Of a stretch of DNA of 48,664 bases, positions 11,204-21,804 are shown in pieces; position 1 is the stretch's first letter; every line of letters starts with the position of its first letter. The stretch spans positions 1 to 48,664 of the forward strand of contig JAKSYS010000491.1 in assembly GCA_022925895.1 (NCBI GenBank), in the 5' to 3' direction. Origin of the DNA: Fragilaria crotonensis (lineage: Eukaryota > Bacillariophyta > Fragilariophyceae > Fragilariales > Fragilariaceae). The position numbers and the translations under genes were made by a program. Below the pieces are notes generated by a model that saw nothing but the letters and a program-made list of their open reading frames with translations, was not told where the DNA came from and did no database searches.

Positions 11204-12042
11204 GTTGCTGGAGCTTCTGTAAATGAGTCTCAGGCATTTGATGATGGAGTAAATGCCAGTTTTGGATTTTTTAAAAATCCAAAATCCAATGAGTATTGAT
11301 CATTTTTGTGTATTTTTTTGTTCGCATTTTGGCATCATAATTGAATCTTCAAGAAGTCAATGAGCAAAAAAGGTTGAAAGGATCTCAGGATGCCATCAAT
11401 ACAATCCATACACACTCAACAAAGTACAACAGTACAATTCTGCAGAATATTAATGTCTGACTGCAGAATATTCATTAATAAAAAACCCCTGTATCAGCAA
11501 TTGTGGCAAATTACCCACTGAATTGCACACTAGTCAATGGGTATATATACCCACTCCAATCAAAGGATGCCGTCGGTATCATCAATGCAAACTTGACAAA
11601 CTCTGGCAGAACATTTTTTCTGCATCTTTCATTCAGCCCTCAGATTTTGCATTACAAAGGGTCCCCGCACCCTGTATATTTGGGGCTTGTGCACTAACTT
11701 GTCTTTCAACCAATAAGTAAGCTCACTACAAAATAACCTAGGGTGTCAAAAACATTTCTGATACACCCTTAACAATCCTTGACAGAAGATTTGTTCTGCA
11801 TCTCCAATGCAGCCCTCAGATTTTGCATTACAATGGGGACCCTGCACCCTGTATATTTGGGGCTTGTGCACTGACTTGCCTTTCAACCAACAAGTAAGCT
11901 CACTACAAAAATCCTAGGGTGTCAAAAACATTTCTGATACACCCTCAACATTCTTTGACAGAAGGTTTGTTCTGCATCTCCAATGCAGCCCTCAGTTTTT
12001 TCATTACAATGGGGACCCTGCACCCTGTATATTTGGGGCTTT
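11204..12042 (-). repeat. Right arm of the giant inverted repeat
   Basis: It is the inverted copy of 10229-11041. Differences from the left arm are mostly single-base homopolymer length changes and a few short indels (for example an extra CGT near 11572). Past 12042 one further, strongly diverged unit can be followed to about 12175. Confidence 0.85.
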
Positions 12043-12175
12043 TGCATTGACTATCATACTAGCTAGTCAGCATTGAATAAAGGGATACAAAAATCCATGG
12101 GTAGAACAGTGAGAAAACCTTTAAGAATTATGTTTTGTATCTCTAACTCAGACTTCAGATTATGAACAAAAGCAA

Positions 12176-12666
12176 CGTGTAGTAAAAAGACTGTGTACTG
12201 GTTACTGGTGTACTGAAATCGCTGAACACCGGCGGTAGACTAAGGTGCTACGGTAGTACACCAAGTACAATGATTACGATTTGCCGACAACTGAGTAAAT
12301 TGATTTGATTTTACAGCAATAAGAATTTGTACAAACACCAGGACCATTTTGTAGTAGTAACTGAGAAGCCCTGATGGCATTAGATGTTTTGCTACTACTA
12401 GCTACTAGTATGCAAAGTTTAGTACCTAGTACTACATAGATAGGATGGGGGATCGGGAAGAGCACTGCCAAGTTCTAGTATACCTGCTGCTACCATAATG
12501 ATTTTACTGTACTTCCATCAAATACATTTAGCTGCTGTTTTTCTCTGTCTGCCAAAGCCAAGATATCTTCATCAGCAATCATGTCGACTCCGCCAGTCAG
12601 ATTCCGCGTCAGGCATTGTCATCGTTCTCCTCTTCAATCATCAGGTTCTGGCATGCAAGATTGTCT
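12176..12666. other. Internal transposon spacer
   Basis: Mixed sequence rich in GTAC and ACTAG words, leading into the 3' side of the transposase remnant. The minus-strand stretch around 12500-12650 is open for a while and may be the eroded C-terminal end of the transposase. No separate gene is supported. Confidence 0.4.
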
Positions 12667-13676
12667 TCAGCAGCAGCCAGCAAGAAATGGAGATCCAAGA
12701 TGTTGCAGCCACCACTTGCAGAATTGAGAACTTCTTGTTGTGTCCATTTTACGGAGAAGAAGAAGGTGCTTTGCATTAAAATGTATCGCAGTCCCGGCCC
12801 CTGTCTCAACCTTTGCAGCACCTAACCGGGCACACAAGCAACTGTGCACATGTTTTGGCGACTTGTGGTTTCTCTCTCGCCCACTTGCTCCAGCTACATT
12901 GCGGTGTACTGCAGACAGCAGGTGTTTGATTGAACTGTAGTCAGAGTCGTCGGACAACATCCGCAGCTCTGACGGTTTCATCATTGTATCCTTGAAGTTG
13001 CAAAACATCTCTTCATTTGAATTGTCGTGCTTGGACCTTGTAATGTAAGTGGCGAACTCACCGAACATTTTCTGATGACGGTCATCATTGCCATTTGCAA
13101 GACAAGCGAGAGCAATCTTGGCTTGTTGATTAATTGACGGCTTCCCCAGTTGAAGGAACTCTTCTCCGAATTCACCTGCAATCCTTGTCCGCCTCTCAGT
13201 ATACATTGGATGAGTTGCAAAGGCAAGTGCATGTGCTTCTGTGTAGATGGTTGCAAGACAATGGTCTGTTAGAATTGTCATTCAAAACAATATCATCATT
13301 ATTCAGGTTCAAGCCTTACTTGACAGCACCATCAAGCTTCTTCAGGTGATATTTTATTGCAACAAAGCAAGCATAAACAGACAAGAAGGCAGAAGGTAGC
13401 ATCCTTGCCTTCAAAATAGGTGGGACAGGAACTGATTGTTCGAAAAAGGACTTCGAAAGCGGCGACGCCCTTCCAATACGCTGGATCTGCGACAAGCTGC
13501 TTCAGCTTGTGCAGCTTGTCACACATGTCATGTCAAGAGAGGGGAGTAAGGGGTTGCTGTTTGATGGACAGCACGTGCAAAAAGCATGTTTAACTTCTGC
13601 ATTTCATCTGCCTTGAGAGAATCAAAGTGTTGCCAACCGCCAGAAAAGAATGATGAAATATTATACAGGTGTTGTA
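12667..13676 (-). pseudogene. Decayed hAT-like transposase
   Basis: Reading the minus strand from 13676, the translation gives pieces resembling hAT transposases in the right order: WQHFDSLKADEMQ and MLFARAVHQTATPYS (N-terminal region before the catalytic core); then WKGVAAFEVLFRTIS; then, after frame changes, SVYACFVAIKYHLKKLDG and EAHALAFATHPMYTERR; and finally FCKWWLQHLGSPFLA, like the WW dimerisation segment near the C-terminus. A stop near 13537, a frame change near 13385, and the loss of much of the central domain show that it is dead. A BED zinc finger is not seen. The longest open part is 12667-13281 (204 codons). Its position inside an element with hAT ends supports the call. Confidence 0.55.
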
Positions 13677-13784
13677 ACAGCGTGTATTAAACAGCAATTA
13701 AACAAACACATCCATAGTTATAGTTCGCGGAGTGCGTACTACAGTGTGCTCTCGTTTTGTGTCGAACAGGGACTTTTACGCGCG

Positions 13785-13930
13785 GACAACGGGTAATGGG
13801 TAATGGGTGGGTATGGGTACGACCTAGTGGGCGTGGGTGGGTAATGGGTGGTCCGAGCTTGACCGTGCGAAGAGTGGGTGGGTCATGGGTGGTCCAAGCC
13901 TGCGTACCGGCTGCCTTGGGTACCCATGGG
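13785..13930. repeat. Right subterminal GGGTGGGTA block, G-quadruplex-prone
   Basis: GGGTAATGGGTAATGGGTGGGTA-type words run through this block. The segment 13829-13848 (GGGCGTGGGTGGGTAATGGG) meets the four-tract G-quadruplex pattern. Bases 13801-13900 are a direct, diverged copy of 8791-8892. Confidence 0.75.
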
Positions 13931-13941
13931 CACAGGCGTCA

Positions 13942-13960
13942 TACCCAGTGCAGGACTCTG
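13942..13960 (-). repeat. hAT right terminal inverted repeat
   Basis: TACCCAGTGCAGGACTCTG is the exact reverse complement of the left terminus at 8730-8748. Confidence 0.9.
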
Positions 13961-13968
13961 CACAACAC
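13961..13968. repeat. Target site duplication, right copy
   Basis: CACAACAC immediately follows the right terminus and equals 8722-8729. Confidence 0.85.
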
Positions 13969-15034
13969 CCATGGAAAAACTTACAATTTAGTCCTTTTTT
14001 CAACAAAAAAACCCAATAAAGTCTGGCACGATAGTTTTAAGTTTTACCAGTCTGGGGGGCGGCCATTGGCCGCGGTTGTTGCACGACGGTAGAGGAGGTC
14101 TGGTAAGATCTATACGCAGAGTACGGAGTACGATTGCAAAATTTGTACCACGTTATAAGCATTGGAATCTGGAATTCAAAATATATTTTCCAGTACTCTG
14201 GACATTGGACATGTAGTTTCTACTGCAAAATTTGTACCACGGAATCTGGAATTCAAAATACATTTTCCAGTATTTCTAGACAGATCAAACAAACTGGATA
14301 TGGCATTAACGGAGTACTTGTACATAAAATTGTTGTCCGTTCTACACAACGATTCGTACCACGTTATACAATATACATTTCTGGACACAGTGTAAAAAAG
14401 TTTTCATGTAGATTTCTACTGAAAAATTTGTACCATGTACTTTTCTACCGCAAATGCTACGTCAGTACGTGGATTAAAAAATAAATATATACGATTACTT
14501 TTGAAAATACAGTACGACAATATCTGAGTTATTTTAGGTATATATAATAAAGTCTACAGGGTTAATGCCAATGTTTTGTACCAAGGTCTACGTGGGATGC
14601 AACCTATTAACATTAGTAAAATAATTCAATTGAATACGACTTCGGATGCGTTTGCACACATACTCACAAACAGGGACGTGGTCCAATGAGTCTGCATAGG
14701 TCGTGGCGATACTGCGACATTCGATGACGTGGCTTGCCAAGACTGCGAAGATTACGATGGTGGCGGTATTCGTGATGACACTCTCCAGCTGTGATATGTG
14801 GGAGGCGGTACCTGTGTTCGCATGTTCGCGTGTGATGTGGTGCACAATTTCATTTTGTATATAGGTTTTAGTGTTGAACTTGATCACAGTTCAGTGCAAC
14901 ATCATCATTGCATAAGCTTATCACTCGTTATCATCTTCAAGTCTCCCAATTCAAACGCAGTAGTGACTCCACAAGGCGAAGGCTCAAATACGAACTCTGC
15001 AACAGAGAAAATCGACTCGAACACTAGTAGTACC
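13969..15034. other. Intergenic spacer with short duplicated segments
   Basis: Contains the duplicated block described at 14135-14272 and AT-rich sequence. The last 150 bases probably form the 5' UTR of the dehydrogenase gene. An in-frame extension of that gene to 14798 exists but lacks a convincing leader. Confidence 0.5.
14135..14272. repeat. Two-copy ~78-90-bp repeat
   Basis: TGCAAAATTTGTACCACG occurs at 14135 and 14224. GGAATCTGGAATTCAAAATA plus ATTTTCCAGTA occurs at 14164 and 14241. Weaker GTACCACGTTATA-like echoes follow near 14345 and 14418. Probably an old local duplication or repeat remnant. Confidence 0.6.
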
Positions 15035-16021
15035 ATGGCGGATTCATCAATGAATGCTTCCAGCGACAGCAACAACATCAACGTTATGATCAAGGATGAC
15101 CGTTTCTTCAACAAGGTCATCATCATTACGGGTGCTGGTGGATCCTTTGGTCGCGAGGGCTGCATCTACTTTGCTCAACGTGGTGCCAAGATTGCCGCAT
15201 TGGAAATTAACACGTCATCCTTGGCGGAAACAGTAGCGGAAGTCTCCAAGGCGTGTCCCTGGGGTGCACAAGTTTGTTCCATGGAATGCAATGTTACGTC
15301 GGCCGAAGCGGTCCGTGACACGATGCAAATGATTCAAACCACGCTCGGTCCTATTGACATGTTGTGGAATAATGCAGGATATCAGGGAGAGATCAAACCA
15401 ACATTGGAATACGATCCGCAAGATTTTGCAAGAGTCATGGAGATTAATGTTACTGGGATGTTCATTGTATTGCAAGCTGCGGCCCGTTGCATGGCACATG
15501 AAAATCGAGGGGGCAGCATTGTCAATACTGCGTCGGTTGCAGGATTGCGGGGTACACCCGCCATGGTGGCCTACGTTTCGAGTAAGGCTGCCGTTTTGGG
15601 TATGACAGGTTCGTGCAACTAGCAATGTTCAGTGGACAGTGTCAGTGCACACATAGTTTGTGTATGCGTTGCATGATTGTTCGCTCACACTTCTTCACTC
15701 GCCTTTTTGAATACAGTCTCAACCTCCAAAGATTTGGCACCGCACAACATTCGTGTCAATGCCGTTTCTCCCGCACTCATTGGACCGGGATACATGTGGA
15801 CTCGTCAAAACGAATTGCACGCTGCATCTGGTTCACCCTACTTTGCATCTAATCCCGAAGTTGTCGCGACTGGAAAAATCAACTCGGTTCCTATGAAGCG
15901 TTTGGGGACTGTGGAGGAAGTCATCAAGAGCGTGGCATTTTTGCTTTCCAGTGAAGCCAGTTACACTACTGGGGTGAATCTAGTGATCGATGGGGGTATG
16001 TCTGGTGGACTGAAAGCATGA
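15035..16021 (+). CDS. Short-chain dehydrogenase/reductase (SDR)
   Basis: 292 aa from exons 15035-15608 and 15717-16021; the intron splits a valine codon and has a good acceptor (TTGAATACAG). This is a classical SDR. The cofactor loop ITGAGGSFG lies at about residues 31-38, NNAG follows in MLWNNAGYQG, the catalytic serine lies in NTASVAG, and the YxxxK pair in YVSSKAAV. The C-terminal block YTTGVNLVIDGGMSGG is also typical. The acidic residue after strand 2 (ALEINTSS) favours NAD(H). Substrate is unknown; SDRs act on sugars, steroids, quinones and many other alcohols. The start at 15035 is chosen because the upstream in-frame sequence reads like UTR, though a start at 14798 cannot be excluded. 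Confidence 0.85.
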
Positions 16022-16878
16022 CTAGCTGGGCTCAGGTTAATCCAGGAGAAAGTTGGATTAGAACGTGGTGATGACAGCGAAGACTCCAGTGATGACAATG
16101 ACGATGTCGACGATGACGAACAAATGCGGGTAATCGATAGTGTGATTACCACGTTGGATGACATCATAGAAAGCTCCCGTCACAGATGACGGGCAAGACA
16201 ATGCTGGTCGTGCTCCTGGGATACTGCAATAACAGTAGTTTCATTTTTGGACCTGGGCATCGTGCTGTCAGTCACTTGACTTTATTGCCATACAGTAGCA
16301 AACTACTTGAAGTTTCCCATCCCGATGCCATTACGACCAGATTGAGACAGGAATGCGTAATAGTGGATACTTGATCCCAAAAAGGCCTCATCAAATTTTA
16401 AATTCCGACTTCGGATCCCGTTCGCTTTCATTGTGTTACTTGCACTGGTATGAAGTATTGCCACGTGCGATGATTTGTGAAGGTTATGCCACAGCACACT
16501 TGCTGAATCATGACGAAGGGAATCCCACATGAATCAGCTCCACTGCCACGTTACGTTTGTTGCCTACGTATGATTGGTTTGGTGAACTCTATCCAAATGG
16601 CCTGTTCTCCGTAGATGATATCCATGTCCGGGTCTTGATTGACTGATTTGTAAGTAGACTCACTGTTTCTTAACGTCTACCGTTATTTCGTGTCTTGAGT
16701 TTGATCGTTCTGCATGAGAATTCTGCCGGGAAATTCTTATTGGGTGACGCAAGTCGAAAAAGAACTTCACTTCAGGTTTTTTACATTTTCAGTTTTGCCG
16801 TTGCACTGAAGAGTCCATAATTCTCGCAATCAACGATCAATCACATCTTCGTCACAAGCAACAGAAGCCTTATCTACT
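16022..16878. other. Intergenic spacer
   Basis: Presumed 3' UTR of the SDR gene and promoter of the next small gene. Bases about 16070-16130 are GATGAC-rich but not in a long open frame. No other feature is seen. Confidence 0.5.
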
Positions 16879-17133
16879 ATGACATCCACCACACGCTCCC
16901 GCTCTGCATCTCTCGGAGATGTATCATTCAGCTCTACTCCAGGAAGCCCTCCACAGTCGCACGCTCGTCGTCGGAGCCACAATCCAGTTGTAACTGCGAT
17001 GCTCAGTTCCAACATGCTTCGTGACTGTCATCAAGTACATGACATGGTGACACAATGCCAAATCTCTGGTGACAATACGTCACGCATCTGCGAAACTGCC
17101 AAGAGTTACTTCACGCGATGCCAACAAAAATAA
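16879..17133 (+). CDS. Small twin-CX9C (CHCH-type) protein
   Basis: 84 aa, single exon. The C-terminal third has two exact CX9C motifs: C50-C60 and C71-C81, separated by ten residues (QISGDNTSRI). This is the helix-turn-helix signature of proteins oxidised by Mia40/CHCHD4 in the mitochondrial intermembrane space, which include assembly factors of cytochrome oxidase and complex I. The N-terminal half is Ser/Arg-rich and low complexity (about 1-35), without aromatic presequence features. The spacing is precise enough to support a real protein despite the small size. Which family member it is cannot be told. Confidence 0.7.
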   Translation: MTSTTRSRSASLGDVSFSSTPGSPPQSHARRRSHNPVVTAMLSSNMLRDCHQVHDMVTQCQISGDNTSRICETAKSYFTRCQQK

Positions 17134-17952
17134 GATAATTCCAGCACAAGTGTCAAGTCGAGGCTGCTATTACGATTCACTTCGACGCGCTTCGGCTTTT
17201 CTCTGTACTCATTGATTTATTGGTTCGGGACCTTCACACCCGCCTTGTCACCCTTCCTTTCTGTATCATTCTTTGTTGCATCAAGTATGCATGAGTGTTG
17301 CAGTTTCTCTTGTGAGTCTTGTCAGATTCGAATTTGGAGCATTTATTATTCAGTACTCGGTGCATGTCGCTCTTGCTACTGTTGTATTCTTAACTCAGCA
17401 TCTATACTCTATTAAAGTCAAGTGTTTAGCACTTTGTCTTCTTTCTTTGAAGACTCTACGATAGGATCATGGCATTAGATTCGTTGAGTATCAAGCGTTT
17501 TAGGAGTCGTCATTTTCATTGGCGAGTGTTCCCCCCTGTTGGTGTCACGACCGGTACTTATAGAGGGTTTCGCTTGCACTGCCACCGTGGTCACGGTGAG
17601 TGAGTTGTGAATTTTCGTTGCCCGTGCAATTACTATGATACTGTACGATGGGATTGGCACCGAGGTGAGTGCTAAAAATCTAATGGTGTGAACTTCAACA
17701 ATATGAAATATTACTATTTACGAATACCTTATTTACGAATCTTCCCCACCCCATGGAGCGAAACGTACTCCACATTGTCGAATCTATGGCGTATGCGAAT
17801 GAACTATGTTGACATCATCATTATGCTTCTGATCGATGGTTACAATCACTTCTGAGCTGGTTTGTAATTCAATGCAAATGAACTAGTACTAGTTCTAAAT
17901 AGCGCTGTGGTTAGGAAATTATTACTACTAGCCATGGAAAACACCAGGATAT
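17134..17952. other. Intergenic spacer
   Basis: Convergent spacer between the twin-CX9C gene and the TPR gene. AT-rich patches and ACTAGTACTAG words near 17883. No supported gene. Confidence 0.5.
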
Positions 17953-20398
17953 TCAGAATTCATAACCTTGCTTCTTCTTGGCACGATATGACCGTGTACT
18001 GCTCCCGTCCGACATTGGAAGAGAAAGTATCTCGTCCACATCTTCGTTGGTAACATCCTTTGTGCCACCACCGCAGGCAACTTGCTCCCGAGACAATTCC
18101 TCGACCTTTTCATAAAGTCTCTTGGATCGGTTCCAGGTAAAGGACGACATCATGCTGACAATTTTCTTCACGCTGGGACCCAAATCATGATTGTCATCGT
18201 CAGAGATTGATGTTGAGGCACTCGTGTGCGTCCAAGAAGAAAAGAAATCAGTACTCGCTGTCGTATTGGCGACCTTCTCATCGGATCGTTCGACCCGTTC
18301 AATGCTTTCTACAGTGTTGAGAACCACTGGGTGGTCGTCGCCAAGAACAGATTGTTGAAGCTGCAGGCAATCAGAAATAGATATCGTAAGACATCCATGC
18401 GGATCACATGGGCAGATTCGTTGTTTGGGAAACTTACCAATAGTGCTTCTTCCAAAGCCAGACTTGCTTCATCATATCTAGACCAGCGCACCTTGATGGA
18501 CGCAATATTGCACAGTGTCGCCGCGACACTCAACAAGATCTGATTGAATGAACTTTTCGGCTCGGCAGGGTCATCACGAATCGTCGAACCTCTCAAACTC
18601 TCGCGTTGAATATGCAAGGCTTCTTCAAACGCCAACCGCGCACCCTCCAACTCCTCCAATTCATAGAGTGCACAACCAACATTATTCAAAATCTTGCCCA
18701 CCTTGGGGTGCTTCATTCCAAAAACTAGGCGCCGAATCGTCAAGGCTTCTCGAAAGGCCACGAGTGCATCGCGGTAGTTGTGGCATTCCAGATGCGCGAC
18801 TCCCAATTGGGCGAGGGAAACGGCAACATCCACGTCATTCGGTGGCAGCGACTTCTTTCGTATCGTCACCGCCAACGTACAAATCTCCACCGCTTTTGGA
18901 AAATTGCCACTCTTGAGATGGACAATTCCAATATTATGAAGTGCTGTTCCGACACGATAATGATCGGAACCGTACCGTTCAGCTGACCCCTGAATATTTC
19001 TTCAAAGACTTCCAACGCTTCTTCGTATTCCCCATGCGCCAAATGTTCCATTGCCATGTCATGAATGGCTTGCAAATGTTTCTCGGCTTCCAAAAATGCT
19101 CCCTCATCGACATCCACTGGTCCAGTTTGCTTCCGAGTCTTGGATTGTCTCGTGGGGGAGGAGGAGGAGGAGGATAACTCAACTTGAGTGGGACAATGAC
19201 ACTATTCGCCTGATCCTCCGTCTCGGACACGGCTCGCGCCGATCCCAATCGCAACCGTGAGGTCGTCGGTCGCACCTGATTGGTAGATGCTGCCGAAGTG
19301 AGTGGCATGTCGGGCATGGAAAATCCCTGAAATTGACCACTCGAGGCAATGTAATTTGACAAGGATGACGGTGAGACTAATCCACCTTTTTGGACTGGAG
19401 TTGGCGGTTTGGGGGGTGAGAGGGGGGACGAGAATCGCACCGGCGGCGACTTGGGGGGTCGTCCAGCCTTGGTCGGAGTGACAAAGGGACTGACGTGAGG
19501 AGGAAGTTTAATGGGTGATATACCGAGATTTCCGGGCGGCGACGAGGATCGAGGAGGGGAATGTTTAAAATATGAAACTTGCAACGCGTCGTCGTCCACC
19601 TCTTCCTTGATACAGAACGGTGCATCCACGTCATCTTTCAGCGCTGCTGGAACAGGCGTTTCTGGAGCGTCTCTGGGGCTGACTAGGTTCAAAGGTCGCT
19701 TTCGCGGCAAGAGAAGGGGTGACGCACCGGGACTTGGCTTTTTGAGGTTGTTAATGTTGGCAGCAGCACGTGGGGGTCGATTCGCCGTATGTTGCTCGAG
19801 TCGAAATGGATCAAAGACCAAGGGCACTCCATCCAGATCATCTGCATTGTATGCTTCTCCATCCATGGATTGAAAACCAAACGTTGACGTCTTGTTAGTC
19901 GGTAAGGTGGATGATCGTTGAAGAGTACTGGCGGCAGTGGCAGGCAGTAGTGGTCGTTTTTGTTTTGGCTTGAATGTAATGCCCTTCATTTGCAATAGTG
20001 GATACTCCTCCTTCAAAGGTATCTCGATAATGCGGTCGGCCCAATTTGATTGGTTTCTTGGTCGTTTGATTCGATTGCACTGGTGTCTCGGTCGAATGAA
20101 AGGTGTGGAAGGATGCATTTGATTTGTTGGTACGTTGTGAAAAGACGGATGCGGCATCACTACTGTTAGTGGTATTCGCAAGACTGTTGGCATTCGGTTT
20201 GTTGTTTTTGGAGCGAAACGCAGCAGGTTTCCAGCGCAATTTTCGCCGAACTTTTCCATTCCTGGTTCGTCGTCGAGATTCTTCAGCAAGGGACAGAAGA
20301 TCATCATCTCCTTCATCTTCATCATCGAAGGAAGACCGATCGACAATCATCCCTAGCAGCGACGATTCTGCCAGGTCGGCGCGGTGTCGGTTGGTCAT
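17953..20398 (-). CDS. TPR (kinesin-light-chain-like) protein with long disordered N-terminus
   Basis: Two exons, 20398-18438 and 18360-17953, with a clean 77-base GT-AG intron. The N-terminal ~430 residues are basic, Ser/Pro-rich and disordered, with SP-rich stretches and a poly-proline run just before the folded part. Then come tandem TPR units: AEKHLQAIHDMAMEHLAHGE, GTALHNIGIVHLKSGN, VSLAQLGVAHLECHNYRDAL, ILNNVGCALYELEELEGARL and ATLCNIASIKVRWSRYDEAS. The spacing is that of the kinesin light chain/TPR_12 class, including GDDHPVVLNTVESI. The last ~100 residues are acidic and unstructured. Such proteins are protein-interaction scaffolds. The reading frame needs one-base changes near 20041 (GGG), 19156 (CCCCC) and 18978 (AA); with them the length is divisible by three (789 aa). 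Confidence 0.75.
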
Positions 20399-21804
20399 TG
20401 GGGATTGTTTGTTGTTGTGTCGTGTTGTTGTTGTGCGTTGTACAGTTGTCCTTGGGTCTCTTCTTGACTATCGGTAGAAGTATACTTTGTAATCGATACT
20501 TGATAAAGTATCCGCTTGTGTATGATGGTAGCTGGTAGTCGTCGGAGTGGTTATCGACGGAACAAATTGAGAATAGTTCGAGGGGATGTCCTTGTTTTTC
20601 CAGTCACTCACACAAGTCACACTGTCTGCCAATGCGAACCAGGGTACAATTTGTGCTGTTCGTGGACTCTTGCAATCAATGTTGTATCAGTATCACTTCT
20701 TGGGTACACTTATTCTGAACTCGAAGGATGCCTAATGTGATGAATATGCTGATGCAAATGAGCACAATGGGCAATGGTAATCACAAATCCAAACACAAGT
20801 TCTTCGTCTCTCGTCTGTATTGACAATATCACGAATCTTCAATCGTCGTTCTATCTAAACAGCTGTACTTGTAGTGGTGTATGTAATGATTTTGTCAATC
20901 ACACAATCATGCTATCTAATACGAGTTGTAGACCTGTATCAATTAATATCGAATTACGGGATCCAGCATCGCCAAGGAGGGAAGCAAGATGCGCACCACG
21001 AAAGGGCCAATGAAAGCTGCAGGTGTTGGGATGGCGCACCAGCTCTCGTGCACTCCCCGTATGTTTCGAGACATGCGCTGTAGACAGGGCGGGACCGTTG
21101 TGGCGGGAGCTGTGAATCCGGGAAAATCATACAAATATACGAGTATCGATAATTATATGACAGTGTGACGGAGGGACAGTGGATGTTGTTTTGATGCCAC
21201 TGGATTCTAGTACAGGCGGTCTCGTAGGTCGTACTTGTACTCTGGGATGATAGAATTTGGCGTTGCGATTGTGCTCCGAGCATACAACAATTAGGGTAGA
21301 CGTTTTCTGCTATGGCCTTGATGTATGAATCGTGTCGCCGAGACGTTCAAATGTTCGAATACAGCGATGTTCGCATCTGTAATATACCATCGGTTTGTAT
21401 GACATACATGCATAATGCATATGGCACATTCCAGTCAGGTAGGGGGAGCATCTCGGAGTGTTCAAATCTCAAAACTGGATCGAGTCTTGTATTCCGCATG
21501 ATGCCGGATCCAAAATCGCAAGGAAGAATTGCGAATGGTGATTCCACATTCCGTTTGTGATCTCAGCCCCACATTTCTCTTCACCACCAACCACTCACAT
21601 CAGACCGGACTATCAGTACTGCTACTATTCAACGCGTAGGTTTACCAGTACTAAATTCAGCCGCAGCGCCCGGGATCTGCACTCTCATCCCACCTCGCTC
21701 CTCCAGTCTCCAAACTCAGCCCATCCACAGCCACCTGCTGCCCAGTGCTGCCCACCACTGATTAACTCTCCCATACTTTTTACTCTTTTTTATAAAAGAG
21801 CACG
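20399..21804. other. Divergent intergenic region upstream of TPR and eIF4A genes
   Basis: No gene is supported. A TATAAAAG box lies at 21791-21798, only seven bases from the eIF4A ATG, which is too close to serve that ATG as a standard TATA box. The 150 bases before it are C/T-rich, as in promoters of highly expressed genes. Confidence 0.45.

Larger units (their letters stand above)
8730..13960. mobile_element. hAT-superfamily DNA transposon, 5.2 kb, probably non-autonomous
   Basis: The element is bounded by an exact 19-bp terminal inverted repeat beginning CAGAGTCCTGC and by an 8-bp direct duplication (CACAACAC). Both are hallmarks of the hAT superfamily. From left to right it contains a C-rich then G-rich subterminal block (8747-8892), diverged ~175-bp tandem units (about 8998-10228), a large inverted repeat (arms 10229-11041 and 11204-12042), a spacer, a decayed hAT-like transposase on the minus strand (about 13676-12667) and a second G-rich subterminal block (13785-13930). 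The perfect ends and duplication imply fairly recent movement. The broken transposase implies that movement used a transposase encoded elsewhere. Confidence 0.88.

Noticed and set aside
14798-15034. Extended N-terminus of the SDR protein
   Set aside because: The extension has no targeting signal or SDR homology. The internal ATG at 15035 precedes the normal domain start.
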